DNA of 64,000 nucleotides. Source: Burkholderiales bacterium. Its GTDB lineage: Bacteria > Pseudomonadota > Gammaproteobacteria > Burkholderiales > Burkholderiaceae_C. Both the position numbers and the translations under genes were made by a program. The stretch is from contig CANHVY010000004.1 of NCBI GenBank assembly GCA_947464185.1, positions 1 to 64,000 of the forward strand, given 5' to 3'. Every line of letters starts with the position of its first letter. Position 1 is the first letter of the stretch. Positions 19,094-30,779 of this stretch are shown piece by piece. A model generated the notes under the pieces. That model was given only the letters and a program-made list of their open reading frames with translations, had not been told where the DNA came from and made no database searches.

Positions 19094-19119
19094 GAGGTGA
19101 GGGCGGTCCCTGCGTGAGG

Positions 19120-19629
19120 TTACTCGTTGTGCAGCGACTCGTCGCTGGCCGGCTGCTGGCGCTGGCCGCGCAGTTCCAGCACGAACTCGTCGATGAAGGC
19201 GATCAGCAGGATCACGTTGCCCACCGCCATGGACAGCTGGGGAATCCACAGCGGTGTGGCATCGTTGGAGGTGGAGATGTCATGGAACAGGTGCGATTGC
19301 CAGCTCAGGCGGCAGCTGTACCAGGCCGACAGCGCGGCCAGGAGCACGGCAGCACCCAGAGCCCAGATCTCGACGCCGCGGCGAGCCGACCCCTTCAGGA
19401 CGGACAGCAGCAAGGTCACGCGGATGTGCTCGCCGCGCTTTAGCGTGTGGGCCAGTGCCAGAAAGCCCGCGCCGGCCATCATGTAGCCGGCGTAGGCGTC
19501 CGTGCCGGGTACGTGAAAGTGCAACAGCCGGCTCACAATGCCCAGCAGCACCATGGCCAGCAGGCCGACCATGAACAGCGCCGCCAGCCAGGCGGCGCTG
19601 TCGTAGAGCATGTCCAGCGCGCGGCGCAT
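19120..19629 (-). CDS. dctQ: TRAP transporter small permease (DctQ family)
   Basis: A 169-residue four-helix membrane protein. Features of the family are GIVSRLLHFHVPGTDAYAGYMM near residue 30 and the arginine-rich loop LKRGEHIRVTLLL near 63. It forms the membrane complex with the DctM subunit and is encoded between dctP and dctM, which is the common order. Confidence 0.92.
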   Translation of the reverse strand: MRRALDMLYDSAAWLAALFMVGLLAMVLLGIVSRLLHFHVPGTDAYAGYMMAGAGFLALAHTLKRGEHIRVTLLLSVLKGSARRGVEIWALGAAVLLAALSAWYSCRLSWQSHLFHDISTSNDATPLWIPQLSMAVGNVILLIAFIDEFVLELRGQRQQPASDESLHNE

Positions 19630-19678
19630 CGCTTGATGCTTCAGCCAGCGCCGTGGGGAAGATGACGCTGGGTCCTGA

Positions 19679-20650
19679 TCACTTCAGGAACGCGTCAACC
19701 AGTTGCCTGCCCTCGGGGCCGGCCTTGTCCAGCCACTCCTTGAGCAGGGTGTCGCCCACCTTCTTCATGTCGGTCTTCAGTTGGGCAGAGGGCGGCAGGA
19801 TCTGCATGCCACCGGCCCTCAGCACGGCCAGAGAGTCGCCGTTGGCCTTCTTGCTGGCCGCCAGGCCCCGCACCTCGGCATCCGCCGCGGCCTTGAGCAT
19901 GGCGTCCTGCGTGGCCTTGTCGAGTGCGTTGAAGGCTGCGCGGTTGACGATGACCGCATTCTTCGGCAGCCAGGCCTGGGTGTCGTACCAGAACTTGACG
20001 TGCTCGTGGAGCTTGGCGTCGGCGCCTGTGGAGCCCGAACTCATCATGCTCTCCGTCACGCCCGTGGCGAAGGCCTGGCTGACCTCGGCCGCCTGTACCG
20101 TCACGGGCTGAGCGCCCACCAGCTCGGCGATGCGGGCAGTGGCGGGGCTGTAGGCGCGCCACTTCATGCCCCTGAGGTCTGCTGCGCTGTTCAGTGGCCT
20201 CTTGGAATACACGCCTTGGGGCGGCCAAGGAACGGCGTACAGCACCATCATGCCTTGCTCGGTCAGCTTCTTCTCCAGCAACGGCTTCTGAACCCTCCAC
20301 AGCTTGACGGCCTCGTCGTAGCTGTCGGCCAGGAACGGAATGCCGTCGGCACCGAAGATCTGCCATTCGTTCTGGAAGTTCACCAGCAGGATCTCGCCGA
20401 TCTGTGCCTGTCCGCCCTGCACGGCGCGCTTGATCTCGGGTGCCTTGAACAGGGATGCGTTGGCATGCACCGTGATCTTGAGCTTGCCGCCCGAAGCCTT
20501 GTCCACGTCGTCCGCAAACTGCTGCAGGTTCACCGAATGGAAGTTGGTGGCGGGGTAGGCGGCAGGCAAGTCCCACTTCGTCTGGGCCTGGACATTGAAT
20601 GACAGGGCCAGCGCGGCGGCGGCTGTCAGAAGTGCCTGATGAAAGCGCAT
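19679..20650 (-). CDS. dctP: TRAP transporter periplasmic substrate-binding protein (DctP family)
   Basis: A 323-residue solute-binding protein with a Sec signal peptide (MRFHQALLTAAAALALSFNV, cleavage expected after QAQ near residue 23). ATG 20650 has AAGGAG about 8 bases upstream; the open frame continues far beyond into unrelated sequence. MKWRAYSPATARIAELVGA near 170 contains the Arg that binds the ligand carboxylate in this family, so the ligand is probably an organic acid. The divergent neighbours encode a racemase-type enzyme and a 5-oxoprolinase-type enzyme, which suggests 5-oxoproline, hydantoin-derived or glutamate-like substrates. That last step is inference. Confidence 0.93.
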   Translation of the reverse strand: MRFHQALLTAAAALALSFNVQAQTKWDLPAAYPATNFHSVNLQQFADDVDKASGGKLKITVHANASLFKAPEIKRAVQGGQAQIGEILLVNFQNEWQIFGADGIPFLADSYDEAVKLWRVQKPLLEKKLTEQGMMVLYAVPWPPQGVYSKRPLNSAADLRGMKWRAYSPATARIAELVGAQPVTVQAAEVSQAFATGVTESMMSSGSTGADAKLHEHVKFWYDTQAWLPKNAVIVNRAAFNALDKATQDAMLKAAADAEVRGLAASKKANGDSLAVLRAGGMQILPPSAQLKTDMKKVGDTLLKEWLDKAGPEGRQLVDAFLK

Positions 20651-20710
20651 GGGGGTTCTCCTTGCAAGGACGTGGAACACGGTCTCAAACCGCATAGCAT
20701 AGGGTCTGAC

Positions 20711-20752
20711 CGGGCCGCTGCGGCCCGGGACTTCCCCGTACGACCTCGTACG
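20711..20752. promoter_or_regulatory. Palindromes in the dctP / racemase divergent promoter region
   Basis: Two perfect dyads lie in the 135-base gap between the divergent starts. CGGGCCG at 20711-20717 pairs with CGGCCCG at 20721-20727. CGTACG occurs at 20737-20742 and again at 20747-20752, so the pair is both a direct and an inverted repeat with centres 10 bases apart, about one helical turn. This is a plausible operator for coordinated control of transport and catabolism. No dedicated regulator gene is adjacent. Confidence 0.45.
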
Positions 20753-20785
20753 GCACTGAGCACGGAAGCCGAAACGAGCAAGATC

Positions 20786-21463
20786 ATGCTGGGCGTTTTG
20801 ATGCTGCAGACGCAATTTCCGCGCCCGCCGGGCGATGTGGGCCACCCGGCCAGCTTTCGGATGCCGGTGCGCTGGCAGGTGGTGCAAGGTGCCACGCCCG
20901 GGCGGGTGGTGCCGCAGACGGATGCAGCGCTGCTGCGCCCCTGCATTGACACGGCCCACCAACTCATCAGCCAGGGAGCCCGCGCCCTGACCACGAGTTG
21001 CGGCTTCCTGGTGCGATTCCAGCAAGAGTTGCAGGCTGCGCTGCCGGTGCCGGTGTGGACTTCCAGTCTGCTGAAGCTGCCTGAACTGCACCGGCCTGGG
21101 GTGCTGACGGTGGATGCCGGCAGCCTGGGCCCCGCGGAACTGGTGTGTGCGGGGGCCGCTGCGGACACGCCCGTGGAGGGCCTGGCGCCCGGGTGCAGCC
21201 TGCAGCGCACGCTGCTGCTGGATCTGCCCACGCTGGACGAGGCCACAGCTTGCCGCGAGGTGGTCCAGGCCGCGCGGCGCCTGACCGGGCGCCACCCGCA
21301 ACTGGACTCCATCGTGCTGGAATGCACCAACATGCCGCCCTATGCCAACGCCGTGTCCCAGGCCACCGGCCTGCCCGTGCACCATCTGATGACCCTGGTG
21401 CACGAGCGCTGGGCGCAAAGGGGTCTTCAACTGCATCTGGCCGACGCTGCGTCCCCTTCGTGA
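20786..21463 (+). CDS. Aspartate/glutamate (hydantoin) racemase family protein
   Basis: A 225-residue protein starting at ATG 20786 (MLGVLMLQTQFPRPPGD). It has the two Cys positions of the cofactor-independent Asp/Glu racemase superfamily: TTSCGFLV near residue 72 and LECTNMPPYA near 185. The superfamily includes aspartate, glutamate and hydantoin racemases and maleate isomerase. Here the next gene, 71 bases downstream, encodes a hydantoinase/oxoprolinase-type enzyme, and a TRAP transporter is divergent. A racemase acting on the imported substrate or on the released amino acid is the natural inference. Confidence 0.85.
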   Translation: MLGVLMLQTQFPRPPGDVGHPASFRMPVRWQVVQGATPGRVVPQTDAALLRPCIDTAHQLISQGARALTTSCGFLVRFQQELQAALPVPVWTSSLLKLPELHRPGVLTVDAGSLGPAELVCAGAAADTPVEGLAPGCSLQRTLLLDLPTLDEATACREVVQAARRLTGRHPQLDSIVLECTNMPPYANAVSQATGLPVHHLMTLVHERWAQRGLQLHLADAASPS

Positions 21464-21534
21464 CGCCAGGAACCCGATTCTCAACACCGGCCTGACCGAC
21501 CTCTTGGTCCAGGGCCTGATCCACCCGACCCACC

Positions 21535-25215
<3,681 letters not shown>

Positions 25216-25218
25216 GGG

Positions 25219-25453
25219 CTCTGCCCCTCGTGCGGTGCACGGCGCATGTCGCAGGCGGCGGCACATCTGGTCGACCATGTCATCCTGGGCGTGCCGGTGC
25301 ACTAGTGGGTACTGTCCCGCGCACATCCCGCTGCGCATGCTGCTGGCGATGCAGCGCGTGGTCGAGCGGCACCTGCTGGACCGCACGGGGCTCAAGCGTG
25401 AGCAAGGCCAACCCGGCACCGTCATGCAGATCCAGCGCTTCGGGTCCGCCGCT
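25219..25453 (+). pseudogene. Remnant of an IS91-family transposase (central part)
   Basis: Reading from 25219 gives LCPSCGARRMSQAAAHLVDH, which matches the zinc-ribbon end and following segment of IS91-type (Y2) transposases. A TAG stop follows at 25303. A one-base insertion then shifts the frame before IPLRMLLAMQRVVERHLLD, GLKREQG and IQRFGSAA, where similarity ends. The N-terminal part and everything after the GSAA motif, including the catalytic tyrosines, are absent. It abuts the stop codon of the oxoprolinase gene. The family was identified by recalled motif order, not by a search. Confidence 0.78.
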
Positions 25454-25594
25454 ACCAAAGCTCCGTACGTAGCCGGTCGGTCGGAGGCCGAAGCTCAGGT
25501 CTCTGCGGACAGCGACTCGACGTGGGAAGGCATTCGTCAAGCCGACAACCGACTTGCCGAGGACTTTCGGAAGTTGGCGAAGGACCTCGACATC

Positions 25595-27214
25595 TCACGC
25601 CTGCATGATGCCGTGCCACACCCGCGGAGGATCCGGCCCCTGATGGTGGGCTCGCACGGCGGCCTGGGCCGCGGCATCTTCACGCGTGACGCGCTGGTGC
25701 TGGCGCAGGTGCTCGGACCACGACGCCAGTTGAAACGTCTCCACGAAGACACCCGGCTCGTGCACGTCCTCAAAGACGGCCCAGGCCTGGGCACCATCGC
25801 GCAGGCGCTCGTCGGCCAGGCGATGCAGCGCCGCCAGGAAGGTGGCTGCGGCGCTCGGGTCGATGCGATAGGTCACGGTGACCAGCACGGGTAAGCGCTC
25901 GTTCAATCCGGCGGCCGCGACCTGAGGTGCCACGTCCGGCTCGGGCCAGTGCATCGACGGCGTCAGGTCGGGTTCGCCCCCGGGCAGCGGCCGTGTGAAC
26001 GACAGCAGCAGCGCAACCAGGCCCAGGCCGGCCGCGGCCAGCAGGGCCGTCGCGACGCTGGTGGCATCGGCCAGGAGGCCCCATAGCAGGCTGCCGGCGG
26101 TCATGGAGCCGTAGAAGATGGTCAGGTACACGGCAAGGCCGCGGCCGCGCACCCAGTTGGGCAGCTGGGTCTGGGCGGCCACGTTCGCGGTGGTGAGCAC
26201 GCCGATCCAGGCCACGCCCGCTATGGCCAGCGCCAGGCTCGCCAAGGCCTGGTGGGTCGTCAGTGCCAAGACGACCAGCACGCCCATCGTCAGCCCGGTG
26301 CCGACACGAACCACCCACTCACCCGACCAGCGCTGCCGCAGCGCCGGCAGGGTCAGCGCGCCCGCCACAGCGCCGCTTCCGATGCTGGCCAGCAGCACGC
26401 CATACAAGGTGGCATCGCCCTGGAGCTGGCGGCGTGCCACCAGCGGCAGGAGCGCCCAGTACGCGCTGGCAAAGGCGAAGAAGGCCGCTGCGCGCAGGAG
26501 GACGCGCTGCAGCGCTGGCGCGTGCAGTGCGAAGCGCAGGCCGGCGCGCATCGCGGGCCCAAGGCGCTCGCGTGCGCCGGTGCCGGCTCGAACGGAGGCG
26601 CCGCGCCACCACCACAGCGCACCGATCAGGCCGAGGTAGCTCACCGCGTCGGCCACGAAGGTCCACGCGACGCCTGCGCCGGCCACCACCAGTCCGCCCA
26701 GCGCTGGACCTATGGCGCGCGAAACGTTGGTGCCCATGCTGTTGAGTGCGATGGCCTGGCGAAGCAGCGGCTTGCCGACCATGGTGGGCGTCAGCGACTG
26801 CAGCACTGGCGCCATGATCGCGGTTCCCACGCCCGCGGTGAGCAGGCCGGCCACCAGCAGGGCCGGCGTCATCCATCCGGCGTGGGTGGCCAAGGCCAGC
26901 GCGGCCGATACGCTCGCCATCAGCACCGTGATCAGTAGCATCAGGCGTCGCCGGTCCACGATGTCGGCCAAGGCACCCGCCGGCAGCGAGAGCAGAAAGA
27001 TCGGCAGCGTGGTGGCCACCTGCACCAGCGCCACGGCCATGGCCGAGGGCGACAGCGTGGTCATCAACCACCCGGCGCCGACGTCGCGCATCCAGGTGCC
27101 GACGTGGCCCACCACGGCGGCGATCCACAGCACCAGGAACACCCGGCTGCCAAAGGGGGACCAGGCGCCCGGGGTTGCGTCGGCAGGCCGTGGGGGCGTC
27201 GCGGTCTCAGCCAT
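25595..27214 (-). CDS. MFS transporter (MFS_3 / enterobactin-exporter-like) with C-terminal cytoplasmic domain
   Basis: A 539-residue protein with about twelve hydrophobic segments. FGSRVFLVLWIAAVVGHVGTWMRDVGAGWLM at the start and DIVDRRRLMLLITVLMA near residue 80 are typical of the EntS/MFS_3 group. After about residue 415 a soluble domain of about 110 residues follows (VTVTYRIDP, FLAALHRLADERLRDGA, WSEHLRQHQRVT). It resembles the antibiotic-biosynthesis-monooxygenase-like tail of this subgroup. ATG 27214 overlaps the end of the DoxX gene by 8 bases, so translation is likely coupled. It is the last gene of the LysR-linked operon. The substrate is unknown. Confidence 0.9.
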   Translation of the reverse strand: MAETATPPRPADATPGAWSPFGSRVFLVLWIAAVVGHVGTWMRDVGAGWLMTTLSPSAMAVALVQVATTLPIFLLSLPAGALADIVDRRRLMLLITVLMASVSAALALATHAGWMTPALLVAGLLTAGVGTAIMAPVLQSLTPTMVGKPLLRQAIALNSMGTNVSRAIGPALGGLVVAGAGVAWTFVADAVSYLGLIGALWWWRGASVRAGTGARERLGPAMRAGLRFALHAPALQRVLLRAAAFFAFASAYWALLPLVARRQLQGDATLYGVLLASIGSGAVAGALTLPALRQRWSGEWVVRVGTGLTMGVLVVLALTTHQALASLALAIAGVAWIGVLTTANVAAQTQLPNWVRGRGLAVYLTIFYGSMTAGSLLWGLLADATSVATALLAAAGLGLVALLLSFTRPLPGGEPDLTPSMHWPEPDVAPQVAAAGLNERLPVLVTVTYRIDPSAAATFLAALHRLADERLRDGAQAWAVFEDVHEPGVFVETFQLASWSEHLRQHQRVTREDAAAQAAVRAHHQGPDPPRVWHGIMQA

Positions 27215-27590
27215 GGCCCGCCATACCCAGCAGCCCGCCGACGATGGCGAGGTGCTCGCGAAAGGTCGTGTGCGCCTGCCCCGCGGTGGCCCCGCGAAGC
27301 CGCCACGGCGCATGGACCATCAGGGTGGCGAACAACGTGAACGCGGCCAACAGCGCCGCGGCCACGCGCACTTGCCAGCCCAGCGCCAGCAAGCTGCCGG
27401 CAACCAACTGGAGTGCCACGGTGCCCGCGAGCACGCCCGCTGGCCATGGCAGGTGTATGGCCCGCACCTCGGCAAGGCCGCCGGTCCAGTCGCGCAGCTT
27501 GTCGACCGCGCTAGCGATGAACAGCCAGGCCAGCAGGCATCGTCCAGCCAGCACGAACCAGGCCGCGGCGTCGAAGGCGGACCCGGTCAT
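27207..27590 (-). CDS. DoxX-family membrane protein
   Basis: A 127-residue protein with four hydrophobic segments. The family signature LAWLFIASAVDKLRDW lies in helix 1, and VALQLVAGSLLALGW in helix 2. DoxX proteins are small quinone- or thiosulfate-related membrane proteins of mostly unclear role. ATG 27590 is the first Met near the first helix; the longer upstream frame overlaps the amidohydrolase gene. It is one of two DoxX genes bracketing this operon. Confidence 0.85.
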   Translation of the reverse strand: MTGSAFDAAAWFVLAGRCLLAWLFIASAVDKLRDWTGGLAEVRAIHLPWPAGVLAGTVALQLVAGSLLALGWQVRVAAALLAAFTLFATLMVHAPWRLRGATAGQAHTTFREHLAIVGGLLGMAGHG

Positions 27591-27624
27591 GCGGGGTGTC
27601 GCGATCTGTTGCGTGCGGCCCGCA

Positions 27625-29481
27625 TCACCAGGCACAGCCGCAACCCAGCGCGCCCCAGAAGCCGTTTCGATCGGCCACGGGCGGGCTGTTCCGAGCGGCA
27701 AACCAATGACGGTGCCCGTGCAGCTGGCACGGCGTGGCACAGCAGGAAGCCAGGGCGTCGCGGGCGTCGGATGGTCGAGCCATGGGACGGAGCCGTTGGT
27801 AGCGGCCCGCCGGCGACCAGCCGGGACTGGCGGGCGGCGCGGCGGGCGCCAGCGCGTCGAACCCGTCGCTGCCGTGCACCACCCGCCCGCCGACCACCGT
27901 GAGCACAGAGTCGATCCCGGGAATCTCCGCCGGTAGCACGGTCAGGTAGTCCGCCGACAGCACGCAGAAGTCCGCGAACATCCCGGGTCGCAAGCTGCCC
28001 TTGACGTCGTCTTCCGTCGAGAACCACGCGCTGCCCTGCGTGTACAGCCGCAGCGCCTGTTCGCGGTCGAGGCACAGGGTGGGCGGCCTGATTTGCATGC
28101 CACCCACCGTCCGCCCGGTCACCAACCAGTGCAGGCCCACCCAGGGGTTGTAGCTGGCCACCCGCGTCGCATCGGTGCCCATGCCCACCGGCACGCCTGC
28201 TGCGAGCATCTGCTGCACCGGCGGCGCCTGCTGCGCGGCGGCCAGGCCGTATCTCTCGGCGAAGTACTCGCCCTGGTAGGCCATGCGGTGCTGGATGGCG
28301 ATGCCTCCGCCCAAGGCCCGGATGCGTTCGATGTTGCGCTCGGAGACGGTTTCGGCGTGGTCGATGAACCAGCGCAGACGGTCGATCGGCACCTCGCGGT
28401 GTACCCGCTCGAAGACGTCGAGCACGCGCGTGATCGATTCGTCGTAAGTGGCGTGGATGCGGAAGGGCCAGCCGTTCGCGGCCAGCACGCGCGTCACGCC
28501 CTCCAGTTCGCCTTCCATCGTGGAGGCCAGTTCCGGGCGCGGCTCCCGGAAGTCCTCGAAGTCCGCGGCGGAGAACACGAGCATCTCGCCCGCCCCGTTG
28601 TGGCGGAACCAGGCATCGCCATCGCCGGGCTTGACCTGTCGCGCCCACTGCACGAAGTCTTCGCGCTCCTTCTGCGGGCGCTGCGTGAACAGGTTGTAGG
28701 CGATGCGTACCGTGAGCTCGCCGGCGTCGGCCAGGTGGCGGACCACCGCATAGTCGTCGGGGTAGTTCTGGAAGCCGCCGCCAGCGTCGATGACTGAGGT
28801 GATGCCCAGGCGGTTGAGCTCGCGCATGAACAGCCGCGTCGAGTTCACTTGGTCGTCGTCCGACAGCTGGGGCCCCTTGGCCAGGGTGGCATAAAGGATC
28901 ATCGCGTTGGGCTTGGCGATCAGCAGCCCGGTGGGGTTGCCCTTCGCGTCACGCTGGATCTGCCCGCCTGGAGGCTCGGGTGTGTCCCGGGTGTAGCCCA
29001 CGGCCCGCAAGGCGGCCGCGTTGAGCAGCGCACGGTCGTACAGGTGCAGGATGAACACTGGCGTCTCGGGTGCGGCAGCGTTGATCTCCTCCAGCGTGGG
29101 CAGCCGCTTCTCGGCAAACTGGTGCTCGCTGAACCCGCCCACCACACGCACCCACTGCGGCGGCGGCGTGATGGCCACCTGGGCTCGGAGCATCGCCATC
29201 GCGTCGGACAGCGTCGGCACGCCGTCCCAGCGCAGCTCCAGGTTGTAGTTCAGCCCGGCTCGAATCAGGTGGGTGTGGCTGTCGTTCAGCCCGGGGATGG
29301 CCCGCCGTCCGCCCAGGTCCACCCGCAGCGTCCGCGGTCCCGCCAGCGCCAGCATGGCGGGCGTGCTGCCAACGGCGTGCACCCTGCCGCCGGTAACGGC
29401 CAGTGCTTGGACCTCCGGCGACGCCGGATCCAAGGTGCTGATACGGCCGTTGTGGAAGACGGCATCGACGGCAGCGTCCAT
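27625..29481 (-). CDS. Amidohydrolase 3 family (YtcJ-like) with Cys/His-rich C-terminal tail
   Basis: A 618-residue metal-dependent hydrolase. The metal site starts with HTHL near residue 69. RIHATYDESITRVLDVFE near 345 and FIDHAETVSERNIERI near 378 supply later His ligands, and GTDATRVASYNPW near 440 the catalytic Asp. The family includes exoenzyme-regulatory and N-substituted formamide deformylases. After the usual end, near residue 560, there is an extra tail with clustered Cys and His: ASCCATPCQLHGHRHWF near 577 and FWGALGCGCAW at the C-terminus. This could bind a metal. Start ATG 29481 lies 10 bases after the cysteine hydrolase stop, indicating cotranscription. Confidence 0.88.
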   Translation of the reverse strand: MDAAVDAVFHNGRISTLDPASPEVQALAVTGGRVHAVGSTPAMLALAGPRTLRVDLGGRRAIPGLNDSHTHLIRAGLNYNLELRWDGVPTLSDAMAMLRAQVAITPPPQWVRVVGGFSEHQFAEKRLPTLEEINAAAPETPVFILHLYDRALLNAAALRAVGYTRDTPEPPGGQIQRDAKGNPTGLLIAKPNAMILYATLAKGPQLSDDDQVNSTRLFMRELNRLGITSVIDAGGGFQNYPDDYAVVRHLADAGELTVRIAYNLFTQRPQKEREDFVQWARQVKPGDGDAWFRHNGAGEMLVFSAADFEDFREPRPELASTMEGELEGVTRVLAANGWPFRIHATYDESITRVLDVFERVHREVPIDRLRWFIDHAETVSERNIERIRALGGGIAIQHRMAYQGEYFAERYGLAAAQQAPPVQQMLAAGVPVGMGTDATRVASYNPWVGLHWLVTGRTVGGMQIRPPTLCLDREQALRLYTQGSAWFSTEDDVKGSLRPGMFADFCVLSADYLTVLPAEIPGIDSVLTVVGGRVVHGSDGFDALAPAAPPASPGWSPAGRYQRLRPMARPSDARDALASCCATPCQLHGHRHWFAARNSPPVADRNGFWGALGCGCAW

Positions 29482-29491
29482 CTATGCGTCC

Positions 29492-30145
29492 TCAGTGGCC
29501 TTCCGCGGCGTTGAACATCGACTTCGCGTAGACCAGCCCCAGGCCGTAGCCACCGCCGTACTGCATAGCGATGCCGGTGGTGCTGGCATAGGTCTCGTGG
29601 CGAGCCCAGTCGCGCTGAAGTTCGAGCAGGTACTGCAGCGCGGTCATCGGCCGCGCGCCGGCCTGTACCATGCGGTCCATGGCGCGTTGGTGCGCCTCGT
29701 CGGACACGTCGCCGCAGGCGTCCGCGATAACGTAGACCTCGAAGCCCTGGTCCAGCGCCGACAGTGCCGGGCCCACAATGCAGACGCTGGTCCACAGGCC
29801 GGCGAGCACGATGCGCGGGTGGCCCAGGGCATTGACCTTGTCCGCGATGCGCGGGTCTTCCCACGTGTTCATCGTGGTGCGGTCGATCACTTCGGATTCA
29901 GGCAGGGCGCGCTTGATCTCGTCGAAGACCGGGCCGGAGAAACTCTTCTCGGCTACGCTCGTGATGACGGTCGAGATGCCGAACGAAGCCGCAGCCGAGG
30001 CCACGAGCCCGGCGTTGTTACGCAGGGTGATGGCGTCGATCGACTTGGTGGCAAACGCCATCTGCGACTGATGATCGATGAGGATCAGAGTGTGGTCCTT
30101 GGGGTTCAGCAGTGACTTGCCGGGTGCGGCGGTGGCTTGGGGCAT
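29492..30145 (-). CDS. Isochorismatase-like cysteine hydrolase (YcaC type)
   Basis: A 217-residue hydrolase of the isochorismatase superfamily. LILIDHQSQMAF near residue 20 carries the catalytic Asp, and AGLWTSVCIVGPAL near 115 carries the nucleophilic Cys. The conserved Lys is not obvious by eye. YcaC-like members act on carbamoyl or amide substrates, but their physiological substrates are largely unknown. ATG 30145 is preceded by GGAGA. It is the second gene of the LysR-linked operon, followed 10 bases later by an amidohydrolase, so sequential C-N bond hydrolysis is a reasonable inference. Confidence 0.88.
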   Translation of the reverse strand: MPQATAAPGKSLLNPKDHTLILIDHQSQMAFATKSIDAITLRNNAGLVASAAASFGISTVITSVAEKSFSGPVFDEIKRALPESEVIDRTTMNTWEDPRIADKVNALGHPRIVLAGLWTSVCIVGPALSALDQGFEVYVIADACGDVSDEAHQRAMDRMVQAGARPMTALQYLLELQRDWARHETYASTTGIAMQYGGGYGLGLVYAKSMFNAAEGH

Positions 30146-30181
30146 TCGGGTCTCCGGTTGCGGTTGAAGGATCGGCTTGAT

Positions 30182-30595
30182 TCAGTTGGTGACGGCAGGC
30201 GCCGGTGCCTGCGCGCTCGTACGGCGCCCGATGGCCACCACGGCACTTGCTGCGCCCAGCACCATGGCCGGCCAGGCACTGCCGCCGATGAGCAGAAGGT
30301 GTGTCAGTGCGGCGCATAGCATCGTCAGCCCGAGCAGGGTGGCCGCGTGCGCAGCGTAGCGGGGCCGCAGCAGTGCCAGAGCCGCCGCGACTTCAATGAG
30401 CCCCGTGACGAATCGAAACCACTGGCCGATGCCGATCTGATCGAAGATCTGCACCATGTCCGGCATGCCGACGAGCTTAGTGCTACCGGCGCCGAGGAAC
30501 GCCGCCGACAGTGCGATCTGCAAGCCCCACAGAGCGAGGTGCACGGCGCGGGAGCGAGGGCGGAGGGGGTCGGGGGCTTGGATGTAGGTCGTCAT
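30182..30595 (-). CDS. DoxX-family membrane protein
   Basis: A 137-residue membrane protein with four hydrophobic segments. LWGLQIALSAAFLGAGSTKLVG near residue 24 and FRFVTGLIEVAAALALL near 60 match the DoxX family. ATG 30595 is used; a longer frame reaches into the divergent promoter region. It is the first gene of the operon and is divergent from the LysR gene, with 184 bases between the starts. Confidence 0.85.
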   Translation of the reverse strand: MTTYIQAPDPLRPRSRAVHLALWGLQIALSAAFLGAGSTKLVGMPDMVQIFDQIGIGQWFRFVTGLIEVAAALALLRPRYAAHAATLLGLTMLCAALTHLLLIGGSAWPAMVLGAASAVVAIGRRTSAQAPAPAVTN

Positions 30596-30680
30596 GCAGA
30601 CTCTGGATTGACGCGTTTGATGGGCCCGAAGTATGTGGATACCCCGCGCGGGGAACAAGCTGTCAGACGGATCAGTGCGA

Positions 30681-30747
30681 TCCACCGGTGGAACGGCGGT
30701 CCGGGACTTTCGGTGAAGAATCCAGGGCGGCGAGCCTCGTGACGAGG
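30681..30747. promoter_or_regulatory. Two palindromes in the LysR / DoxX divergent promoter region
   Basis: TCCACCGGTGGA at 30681-30692 is a perfect 12-base palindrome. CCTCGT at 30735-30740 pairs with ACGAGG at 30742-30747 around one base. Both lie in the gap between the divergent LysR gene and the DoxX operon, where LysR-type regulators bind. Which one is the recognition site cannot be told from sequence. Confidence 0.45.
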
Positions 30748-30779
30748 TCGCCTGAGAAGATTCGTCAACGCGGTTCAGC

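Noticed and set aside
20650-21487. N-terminal extension of the DctP gene into the racemase gene
   Set aside because: A signal peptide and AAGGAG define the start at 20650; the extension is antisense to a convincing divergent gene.
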